This document shows, one piece after another, positions 1 through 5,983 of a DNA stretch of 7,445 nucleotides. Position numbers and translations under genes: made by a program. The stretch covers positions 1 to 7,445 of the forward strand of contig CAYVXE010000163.1 of the NCBI GenBank assembly GCA_964455375.1. Reading direction: 5' to 3'. Position 1 is the stretch's first letter. The number at the start of each line of letters is the position of its first letter. The notes below the pieces were generated by a model, which saw only the letters and a list, made by a program, of their open reading frames with translations, was not told the DNA's origin and ran no database searches. Source of the stretch: CAYVXE01 sp964455375. GTDB lineage: Bacteria; Zhuqueibacterota; Zhuqueibacteria; Oceanimicrobiales; Oceanimicrobiaceae.

Positions 1-716
1 TCCCGGTCTTGCCCGACCACCTTTGCCGCTTCATCGTTCGTCCAATTCTTAATTCCCTGCATGGTTTTGAAGTGAAACTTCACCCAGAAACGCTCATTTG
101 CCGCGTTGATGAAACTGTACGTATGACTGCCGTAGCCATTGATGAAACGGTAGCCTTGCGGCAGGCCGCGGTTGCTGAACAGAATCGTGACCTGGTGCAA
201 ACTTTCGGGGGAAAGAGACCAGAAATCCCACATCATTGTATTGGAGCGCATGTTGGTTTTGGGGTCGCGTTTCTGCGTGTGAATGAAATCGCTGAATTTG
301 TACGGATCGCGAATGAAAAAAACAGGGGTGTTATTACCAACCAGGTCCCAATTCCCTTCCTCGCTGTAAAACTTCAAAGCAAACCCCCGGACATCACGCT
401 CTGCATCGGCAGCGCCTCGTTCACCTGCTACAGTTGAGAATCGGGCGAGAGCGTCGGTTTTTTTGCCAACTTCGGAGAAGAGTTTAGCCTTGATGTATTG
501 GGAAATGTCCTAGGTAACGGTAAGTGTTCCGAAAGCGCCGGAGCCATTGGCATGAACAATCCGTTCGGGAACGCGTTCGCGGTTAAAGGTGGCCATTTTC
601 TCCAACAGTTGGTAATCCTGCATCAGCAAAGGGCCACGTGAACCCGCTGTTAGTGCATTCTGATTATCACCAATTGGACTGCCGTGGGCTGTGGTCAAAG
701 TTTTCTTTTTACTCAT
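1..716 (-). pseudogene. katA: Haem catalase, N-terminal part, interrupted by an in-frame amber codon; runs off the left edge
   Basis: Reading the minus strand from the ATG at 716-714 gives a typical monofunctional haem catalase (2 H2O2 to 2 H2O + O2, cytoplasmic). Visible landmarks are HGSPIGDNQN near the start, the distal haem-pocket histidine in ERIVHANGSGAFG (His55), the FSTVAGE motif (residues 93-99), the catalytic asparagine in VGNNTPVFFIRD (Asn128), then IHTQKRDPKTN and WDFWSLSPESLHQVT. Sequence flavour resembles small-subunit (clade 3) catalases. A single TAG at 512-510 (codon 69) splits the frame: the reading frame before it and about 170 codons after it are perfectly catalase-like, with no frameshift and no second stop. 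The gene is therefore either a very recent pseudogene, a readthrough case, or an assembly/base-call error. The rest of the protein, including the proximal haem tyrosine, lies outside the window. It is divergent from oxyR, the expected regulator. Catalase identity is certain; functional status is not. Confidence 0.93.
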
Positions 717-722
717 CGTAAA

Positions 723-729
723 CCTCCTT
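723..729 (-). promoter_or_regulatory. Shine-Dalgarno of the catalase gene (fixes the start at 716)
   Basis: The minus strand reads AAGGAGG six bases before the ATG at 716-714. The in-frame ATG further upstream at 737-735 lies on the far side of this sequence and lacks its own ribosome-binding site, so the MSKKK start is preferred. It also matches the usual catalase N-terminus. Confidence 0.85.
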
Positions 730-759
730 GGTTTCATGTGTTATTGTGTTTTATTTTCT

Positions 760-777
760 ATTTGTGTTTGCACAAAT
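760..777. promoter_or_regulatory. Perfect inverted repeat in the catalase upstream region (candidate operator or 5'-leader hairpin)
   Basis: ATTTGTG and CACAAAT form perfect 7-bp arms around a 4-base centre (TTTG). The repeat lies 44-61 bp upstream of the catalase ATG, so it is either within the catalase 5' leader or next to its promoter. It resembles the symmetric sites bound by dimeric regulators, but the regulator cannot be named from the sequence. No T-tract follows on either strand, so it is not a terminator. Confidence 0.45.
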
Positions 778-801
778 ACTATTATTATTTTATAAATTCA
801 A

Positions 802-837
802 TTAGATAATTCTTATGAATTGATAGATATTATCTAT
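802..837. promoter_or_regulatory. OxyR binding site between katA and oxyR
   Basis: Positions 823-837 read ATAG-N7-CTAT and match the known OxyR element ATAGnTnnnAnCTAT at every specified base. This sits in a 19-bp near-perfect palindrome, TGATAGATATTATCTATCA (821-839). A degenerate second element (TTAG-N7-TTAT, 802-816) lies 21 bp upstream, two helical turns away, which is what an OxyR tetramer contacting adjacent grooves needs (the E. coli spacing is about 22 bp). The strong half is only ~14 bp from the oxyR start codon, suggesting autorepression, while the location upstream of catalase suits activation there. The operator assignment is inferred from motif match and gene context. Confidence 0.75.
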
Positions 838-851
838 CATAGGATCTACGT

Positions 852-1790
852 ATGACGATCTTGCAGCTTAAATACATCATAGCAGTTGATACTTACAGAA
901 ATTTTGCCCTTGCAGCTAAAAAGTGCTTCATTACTCAGCCCACTCTAAGTATGCAAATACAAAAGCTGGAAGAGGAATTAGATGTGACCATCTTTGACCG
1001 GAGTCGAAAACCGGTGCTGCCTACGCCCATCGGTGAAAAGATCATTAACCAAGCGAGAGTTAATGTAAGGGGACTCAATAAGATTACAGAGATCATTCAG
1101 GACCAGAAAAATCAGATAAGCGGTGAATTAAAAATTGGTATTATCCCGACTCTGGCGCCGTATCTTTTACCACTGTTTGTTACGAAATTCCTGGATAAAT
1201 ATCCCGGAATACATATCCTGATTGAGGAACTGCTCACCGGGCAGATTCTTGAAAAGATCAGCCAGGACAGGTTGGATTTCGGAATTCTTGTCACGCCCAC
1301 AAAAGACAAGCGCGTGATTGAAATCCCATTGTTTTACGAATCGTTTGTCGCATACATATCTACAAACCATCCGTTATCAGAGCAATCAATTCTTGATTTG
1401 CATGATTTGAACTTAGATGAGATGCTCCTGCTCAGTGAAGGACACTGCTTCAGAAACCAGGTGGTTAACATTTGTCCCAAACACAAGGGAAGCTGTCAAA
1501 AGAATCAGTTGCAATTTGAGAGCGGCAGCCTCGAAACCTTGAAGAGGATTGTGGAAAATCGTTACGGCTACACTCTCATACCCGAATTAGCTGCTCTAAA
1601 TTTGGGGAAAAAACAAAAAAACTTTATCAGGACTTTTTATGACCCACAACCTGTGAGAGAAGTCAGCCTTGTCATTCATAGAAGCTATTTGAAACAAAAG
1701 CTTATAGCATTGTTCAAACAGGAATTACTCGCTAATATCCCGGAATCGTTGCGAAAGAATTCCAGGAAAAATCTTATTGAATGGACTTGA
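852..1790 (+). CDS. oxyR: OxyR, hydrogen-peroxide-sensing LysR-family regulator
   Basis: This 312-residue protein has the normal LysR/OxyR length. Residues 1-60 form the winged helix-turn-helix domain (LKYIIAVDTYRNFALAAKKC, then FITQPTLSMQIQKLEEEL), followed by a linker helix and a substrate-binding-like regulatory domain from about residue 92 (GELKIGIIPTLAPYLLP). The redox switch is explicit: Cys199 and Cys208 in EGHCFRNQVVNIC have exactly the positions and nine-residue spacing of the E. coli OxyR Cys199-Cys208 pair, which forms a disulphide on peroxide exposure. A further cysteine (Cys215) lies shortly after, and Cys25 is in the DNA-binding domain. The start is supported by AGGA at 841-844, seven bases upstream. 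It is divergent from catalase, sharing a 135-bp control region with a consensus OxyR site, so it most likely activates catalase on peroxide stress and controls itself. Confidence 0.96.
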   Translation: MTILQLKYIIAVDTYRNFALAAKKCFITQPTLSMQIQKLEEELDVTIFDRSRKPVLPTPIGEKIINQARVNVRGLNKITEIIQDQKNQISGELKIGIIPTLAPYLLPLFVTKFLDKYPGIHILIEELLTGQILEKISQDRLDFGILVTPTKDKRVIEIPLFYESFVAYISTNHPLSEQSILDLHDLNLDEMLLLSEGHCFRNQVVNICPKHKGSCQKNQLQFESGSLETLKRIVENRYGYTLIPELAALNLGKKQKNFIRTFYDPQPVREVSLVIHRSYLKQKLIALFKQELLANIPESLRKNSRKNLIEWT

Positions 1791-2325
1791 AAATCATTGT
1801 GATAGTCGGCGTCTGCTCGCTTCAACCGCATTGAATATGATCGCGGGTCTCCGGCAAGTTTCTGAATGGCCCGGTCGCTGCTGCGGTGCAGCAAGCAATA
1901 AATAAGACGTCCGGTACAGAATCTGGGAGTGGAATCAGGTTTAAACGGCCGGGGTTATCAACATTTATGCGTTACTTATAGACAGATTACAGGGTGTTTT
2001 AGCTGGATGTCTGGAAAAGGGTTTAAACTGTGTTTGAGCAAGTGTATGAGAACCCGAGTGAAATTATTACAATAATGTTGATATTGTCTTGACATTCGAT
2101 AAAATTCTTTTTATACTACGTACCTATAATAGATTGGTTGATTCTCATCTTTACAAATACAAACCCATCGTTTAATTAACAATATCATACTGAATTTAAG
2201 TGTTTCCGGTTTTCAGGTGCAGATTTGAAACGTTATTTGTTTGTAACGCTGTCTTGCAACTAGTCGAAGTGGCTGTCATTGTTCATATATCATAATTAAT
2301 TTATTTAAAACACTAGGATAGAAAT
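1791..2325. other. 535-bp stretch without a convincing gene
   Basis: No reading frame here shows recognisable protein sequence. The first ~170 bp (to about 1960) are clearly richer in G+C than the rest and include a small hairpin, TGCTGC-GGT-GCAGCA (1879-1893), with no T-run after it. GGTTTAAAC occurs twice (1938-1946 and 2020-2028). From 2040 onward the DNA is AT-rich and holds a strong promoter candidate (2089-2117). A short hairpin CGTTA-N8-TAACG lies at 2231-2248 in the presumed leader of the DinB-family gene. The GC-rich part may be the remnant of a lost gene, but no homology is visible. Confidence 0.5.
2089..2117 (+). promoter_or_regulatory. Near-consensus sigma70 promoter
   Basis: TTGACA (2089-2094), a 17-bp spacer and TATACT (2112-2117) match the housekeeping-sigma consensus at 11 of 12 positions with optimal spacing. 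Transcription would start near 2124. The next gene begins at 2326, giving a leader of about 200 nt, unusually long, or leaving room for a small RNA. A second TATAAT at 2125-2130 lacks a -35 partner. Confidence 0.65.
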
Positions 2326-2838
2326 ATGACTATAAGTAAATCCCTCCTCGGTGAATTTAATAATGAAATGGCGAATACGCTTAAGACCCTGGAAAGGATT
2401 CCGGCAGATAGATTGACCTGGAAGCCACATGAAAAATCATGGTCAATGGGTGGATTAGGTACGCATCTCGCCAATTTGCCAAGCTGGACACTCCATACCC
2501 TGAATGAGGATTCACTGGATATTGCACCACCGGATTCACCTCCACCAAAGATGCCTCAGGCAAATTCTGTCGATGAAATAGTAGCGATGTTTGACAAAAA
2601 TGTGAATGAAGCCCGAACCGCAATTGCAGCCGCCAGTGATAACCGGTTTTTTCAGCCGTGGACGCTTTTATCCGGTGGAAATACCGTATTCACAATGCCA
2701 AGGATTGCCGTACTCAGGAGTTTTGTGCTGAATCACAGCATTCACCACCGGGCACAATTAGGGGTTTATTTGCGTCTGAATGCTATTCCGGTCCCGGCCA
2801 TTTATGGTCCTTCCGCCGATGAGGGGGATATGCTGTAA
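2326..2838 (+). CDS. DinB-family (DinB/YfiT-like four-helix) putative metal-dependent protein
   Basis: This 170-residue protein has the length and layout of the DinB/YfiT superfamily: a compact four-helix bundle that binds a divalent metal through three histidines. The expected ligands are present: His47 in GTHLANLP, and His137 and His141 in the HxxxH motif of LNHSIHHRAQLGVYLR. The WKPHEKSWSMGGLGTHLANL segment and the closing IPVPAIYGPSADE are typical of the family. Members include thiol transferases (bacillithiol or mycothiol S-transferases) and many uncharacterised proteins, and nothing here identifies the substrate. There is no signal peptide or membrane segment, so it is cytosolic. AGGA at 2315-2318, seven bases before the ATG, supports the start. 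It appears to be transcribed alone, probably from the promoter at 2089-2117. Confidence 0.88.
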   Translation: MTISKSLLGEFNNEMANTLKTLERIPADRLTWKPHEKSWSMGGLGTHLANLPSWTLHTLNEDSLDIAPPDSPPPKMPQANSVDEIVAMFDKNVNEARTAIAAASDNRFFQPWTLLSGGNTVFTMPRIAVLRSFVLNHSIHHRAQLGVYLRLNAIPVPAIYGPSADEGDML

Positions 2839-2963
2839 GATTCATGGCGTAGATAGTTATTTAATTCTGACTTTTAAAATGAGTACATTGACCGTCAGAC
2901 CTGTGCAAAGTGGCGTAAAAATCTAATTTTGCGATGTTCGATAACCTATAAAAGGAGGTAGCC

Positions 2964-3575
2964 ATGAGCGTCTTACTTTTTCCGCAGGACATACTCTTTT
3001 TTCAACGGCTGTTGAAAATTGAGGGACTTTATAAGCATGCTCTTGATGGGACGTGGGGCCGGTTGACAGAGGCTGCTGCAAATCAGTTTGAAGTATTGTC
3101 TGAAGATATAAAGGAGAGGACAAGCGAGTTTGATTTCCGAACCGAAAAAAATATCAGAACTCTAAAGCTGGAAGCCCAAAGAGAAGCAAGAATTTTTATG
3201 GATAAAGTGTTAAGTTCTGGAATAAAGGCTAAAATTATCTCCGGCACACGAACCTACGCTGAACAGAATGTGTTATTCAAGAAAGGACGATTTGGAAATC
3301 CGGGGCCGAAAGTGACAAATGCCAGAGGCGGTCAAAGCAATCATAATTTTTGTGTGGCGTGGGATATTGGGATATTTACAAAAACCGGTGGCTATATTAC
3401 AGACGGTGAAGATTATGAGAAAGCTGCAAAAGTCGGGATGCTGGATACGCTGGAATGGGGTGGCAATTGGCGCAGCTTTCCGGATAAACCACACTTTCAA
3501 TTAAAAACGAACCTTAAACTTGCTGAAGTCAGGACTAAATTTGAAGATGGTGAGAACTTTACCATGGTCGCATAA
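2964..3575 (+). CDS. M15-family peptidoglycan peptidase (VanY/endolysin-like) with N-terminal peptidoglycan-binding-like segment
   Basis: The 203-residue product carries the LAS-type zinc peptidase signature of family M15: SGTRTYAEQNVLFKKGR (residues 93-109), SNHNFCVAWDIG with zinc ligands His127 and Asp134 seven residues apart, and EWGGNWRSFPDKPHFQ with the catalytic base Glu164 and third ligand His177. This group cleaves D-Ala-D-Ala or L-Ala-D-Glu bonds in peptidoglycan peptides. Residues ~8-43 (FFQRLLKIEG, LDGTWGRLTEAAANQFE) resemble a PG_binding_1 repeat (LQ..L...G, DG.fG..T..A...FQ). No signal peptide or transmembrane segment is visible, as in phage endolysins, so export would need another route such as a holin or lysis; no other phage genes are in the window. 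The start follows AAAGGAGGT (2951-2959). The gene stands alone and is probably closed by the hairpin at 3588-3628. Confidence 0.85.
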   Translation: MSVLLFPQDILFFQRLLKIEGLYKHALDGTWGRLTEAAANQFEVLSEDIKERTSEFDFRTEKNIRTLKLEAQREARIFMDKVLSSGIKAKIISGTRTYAEQNVLFKKGRFGNPGPKVTNARGGQSNHNFCVAWDIGIFTKTGGYITDGEDYEKAAKVGMLDTLEWGGNWRSFPDKPHFQLKTNLKLAEVRTKFEDGENFTMVA

Positions 3576-3587
3576 AAATTGTGTCAT

Positions 3588-3628
3588 GAATAATAGTATG
3601 GTGGACCAAATTATTCTTCACTTTTTTT
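3588..3628 (+). terminator. Probable Rho-independent terminator after the M15 peptidase gene
   Basis: GAATAAT (3588-3594) pairs with ATTATTC (3610-3616), and within the loop TGG/CCA (3599-3601/3606-3608) can also pair. A run of seven T follows at 3622-3628, five bases after the stem. The stem is AT-rich and the T-tract slightly displaced, so strength is uncertain. The position, 13 bp after the stop codon and before the next promoter, suits a terminator. Confidence 0.5.
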
Positions 3629-3646
3629 GCAGGAAATGAAAGGTAT

Positions 3647-3676
3647 TTGTTGATTTATTTGTTAAATCTATATAAT
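3647..3676 (+). promoter_or_regulatory. Promoter of the molybdenum hydroxylase operon
   Basis: TTGTTG (3647-3652), an 18-bp spacer and a perfect TATAAT (3671-3676) give a plausible sigma70 promoter. Transcription would begin near 3683, leaving a 5' leader of about 130 nt ahead of the first gene. No other upstream gene reads into the operon past the terminator candidate at 3588-3628. Confidence 0.6.
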
Positions 3677-3682
3677 ATTCAT

Positions 3683-3815
3683 CTGTTGTTCAAGGTGAGC
3701 AATCTAAATTAGACCTCTGATTCGTACACGCTTCTAATTCCTTTCTTATTAAAACGCTCAACCTTGTTGCTGTTTGCTCAGTCTGTTGTTTATCCCAAAA
3801 TAAGGAGATTCTTTT
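3683..3815 (+). promoter_or_regulatory. Structured 5' leader of the hydroxylase operon (candidate cis-regulatory RNA)
   Basis: An outer stem can form between CAAGGTGAGC (3691-3700) and GCTCAACCTTG (3756-3766): ten pairs with one bulged A. Inside it, AATTAGA (3707-3713) pairs perfectly with TCTAATT (3733-3739) around a 19-nt loop. A competing pairing exists: TGAGCAA (3696-3702) is perfectly complementary to TTGCTCA (3774-3780) and uses part of the outer stem's 5' strand, so the two stems exclude each other. The ribosome-binding site AAGGAG is at 3802-3807, eight bases before the ATG, and CTTATT (3745-3750) could pair with AATAAG (3799-3804) at its edge. The pattern looks like a leader with two alternative folds, but no known riboswitch class (for example Moco RNA) was recognised. 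The structure is inferred by eye only. Confidence 0.4.
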
Positions 3816-4354
3816 ATGAGTCATTCCCCGGATCAGAAAAAAACCAATGGGAAATCCGGAACCATTTCCCGACGAAGTTTTCTCAAAGGGCTTGGTGTTG
3901 GGTCCGTAAGTGTCGCAACTGTCCCCGGAACAGAGCTACTTGCCAAACTGAAGGGAACATTCCCCATGGAAAATGGCAAACTCTATGGGACGAATGTTGT
4001 ATCGCTGCAATTGCAGGTCAACGGTAAAAATATGCCCGTCAGAATAGAACCGCGCATGACACTTGCTGACGTTCTGCGTGATGAACTTCAGTTGACAGGC
4101 ACAAAAATCGGCTGTGACCGCGGCGCCTGTGGCGCCTGTACGGTTATTCTGGATGGCAAAACAGTGAACGCATGCATGACACTGGCCCTTGATGCCATCG
4201 GTAAAAAAATTCAAACGGTGGAGGGATTAGCACTTACAGGAAAACTGCATGACATTCAGGAATCGTTTATTGAACACGATGCCTTACAATGTGGATTTTG
4301 CACCTCAGGGATGATTATGAGCTGCAAGAACCTGCTGGATGCAAATAATAATCC
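3816..4354 (+). CDS. Molybdenum hydroxylase [2Fe-2S] subunit with Tat signal (PaoA/CoxS-like), 3' end lost in the gap
   Basis: This is the small electron-transfer subunit of a xanthine dehydrogenase/aldehyde oxidoreductase-family enzyme. Residues 1-45 carry a twin-arginine signal (SRRSFLKGLGVGSV, Arg19-Arg20, then a short hydrophobic stretch), so the complex is probably exported folded to the periplasm. The plant-type ferredoxin domain follows (from ~62), with cluster ligands Cys100, Cys105 and Cys108 in GCDRGACGACTV and Cys120. The C-terminal helical domain begins with Cys159 and Cys162 in QCGFCTSGM; the second half of that cluster (the usual CRC motif) and about 40 more residues must lie in the N run. 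Start: AAGGAG (3802-3807). As in E. coli PaoABC, this is the only visible subunit with a Tat signal, so the partners may hitch-hike, although the start of the Mo subunit is not seen. Confidence 0.93.
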
Positions 4355-4454
4355 NNNNNNNNNNNNNNNNNNNNNNNNNNNNNNNNNNNNNNNNNNNNNN
4401 NNNNNNNNNNNNNNNNNNNNNNNNNNNNNNNNNNNNNNNNNNNNNNNNNNNNNN
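4355..4454. other. Assembly gap of 100 N
   Basis: The run is exactly 100 N, the conventional placeholder for a gap of unknown length. The protein sequence to its left stops inside the [2Fe-2S] subunit, and that to its right begins roughly 220-240 residues into the catalytic subunit. The true missing length is therefore probably around 0.8-1 kb. Any reading frame drawn across it, such as one joining 3816 to 4559, is artificial. Confidence 0.97.
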
Positions 4455-5983
4455 TGGGTATGCCTAAAACAAATATCAGGGTGCTCACAAAATATATGGG
4501 CGGTGGTTTCGGCGCTAAATTTGGAGCTGGGGTTTACGGTGTTACCGCCGCAAAATTAGCCCGTAAGGCAAAGGCTCCCGTACGCCTGATGCTCGATCGC
4601 AAGGAGGAACATCTTTGTGTGGGAAACCGTCCTGATTCGGTACAGACGCTTAAAATTGGTGCAACGAAAGACGGCAAGCTCACCGGAATAAAATTGATAT
4701 CCTACGGCACTGCCGGCGTCGGTACTGGTGCCGGTACGTCGGGTCCTGCCAGAAATATTTATGATTACAAACATTACTACTCAGAAGAGTCTGATATATT
4801 TACAAATGCAGGTCCGGGAGCAGCGTTCCGTGCTCCGGGGCACCCGCAGGGAGCATTCGCCCTGGAACAAATGATCGATGAACTGGCCTACAAACTCGGC
4901 ATGGATCCGCTTGAATTTCGGAAAATGAATACAGCGACGAATGAAATCAGACAGGCTGAATATAAACTCGCTGCAGAAAAGTCCGGATGGAGCAAAAGAA
5001 ATCCGCAACCCGGCGTCGATAGCGGACCGATAAAACGCGGTATCGGCCTAGCGAATTCAGTGTGGTATTATTTCTATGGAACCGGATTTCAGGCAACCGT
5101 GCAAGTCAACAAAGACGGTTCCGTGGAAGTGACGAATGGCGTGCAGGATATCGGCGGTGGAATTACTACGGTCATCGCAATGGTGACTGCCGAAGAACTC
5201 GGGTTGAAACCGTCCGATATTGTTGTCACCATCGGCGATACGAATCTGGGATTTGGACCGGCCAGCGGCGGCAGTCAAACAACAGCCGGTATAACTCCTG
5301 CAGTGCGTAACGCAGCCTACAAAGCCAAATTGAAGATGTTCGAGATTGCAGCAGAACGACTGGATGTTTCCACAGACCGGTTAGACATCGGTGGTGGTAA
5401 AATATTTGTCCATGATCAACCTGATAAAAGCCTAACCTGGAAGCAGGTGGCTGCAAAAATACCCGGTGATAAATTTTTAGCGGTCGGGGAACGCAAAAAA
5501 GATTTTATTGATACGATTCCAAAAACCATTGCCGGTGTTCAAATTGCCGAAGTGGAGGTTGATACGGAAACCGGCGTCATCAATGTGGAACGTGTCGTAG
5601 CGGTTCATGATTGCGGGCGTCCCCTGGATAAACTCACGCTGGAAAGTCAAATAAACGGCGGCATTATTCAGGGCATTAGCTACGCACTGTTTGAAAACCG
5701 GATTCTGGACCGTAATACAGGCGTTATGGTCAACGCTAATCTGGATTATTACAAAATTGCCGGTTCACTGGATATCCCAAAAATTGAATCGTATGTTTTG
5801 GATGTCAATTACGGGCAAAGCAGTACCGGGGCAATCGGCATTGGTGAACCTGCAACCGTACCGACATCTGCGGCAATTGCAAATGCTGTTTTCCACGCGA
5901 CCGGCGCACGCATCCGAGAGCTGCCAATGACCCCGGCAAAAGTACTTACGGCGCTTCAATCCAAGCAAGGAGGGACCTCATGA
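4455..5983 (+). CDS. Molybdenum hydroxylase molybdopterin-binding catalytic subunit (XdhA/PaoC-like), 5' end lost in the gap
   Basis: This is the catalytic large subunit, which hydroxylates its substrate with water at a Mo-molybdopterin centre. The frame is open from the gap edge (last two bases of a codon, then GMPKTNIRV), and the ATG at 4460 is internal, not a start. Counting from that Met, the molybdopterin-site motifs appear in family order: YMGGGFGAKFGAG (~14-26), AAFRAPGHPQ (around Arg124), DIGGGITTVIAMVTAEELG, GPASGGSQTTAG, and the catalytic glutamate in GIGEPATVP (Glu463). Missing are the a/b hammerhead domain and the beginning of the first Mo-binding domain; relatives total about 730-770 residues. 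FRAPG rather than FRGFG resembles periplasmic aldehyde oxidoreductase-type enzymes more than classical xanthine dehydrogenase, but the substrate stays open. The stop overlaps the next start by 4 bp (ATGA). Confidence 0.94.

Noticed and set aside
9..437. 142-codon open frame on the plus strand
   Set aside because: It is exactly antisense to the conserved catalase reading frame, has no ribosome-binding site and no recognisable protein sequence.
1879..1893. Hairpin TGCTGC-GGT-GCAGCA as the oxyR terminator
   Set aside because: It is 89 bp after the oxyR stop and is followed by AAGCAATAAATAA rather than a T-tract.
1781..1910. Short frames after oxyR (a 17-codon hydrophobic peptide from ATG 1781, and a second frame up to about 1907) as a decayed gene
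   Set aside because: Too short and in different frames, no recognisable homology and no ribosome-binding site; noted only as a possible gene remnant.
1938..2028. Repeated GGTTTAAAC as a mobile-element end or array
   Set aside because: Only two nine-base copies, partly palindromic and AT-rich, without flanking inverted repeats or a transposase.
2880..2927. 15-codon frame from ATG 2880 between the DinB-family and M15 genes
   Set aside because: No ribosome-binding site, very short, no sign of conservation.
3816..4559. A 247-residue protein read through the N run
   Set aside because: The gap length is unknown; the part after the gap is in the wrong frame for the Mo subunit, so the fusion is artificial.
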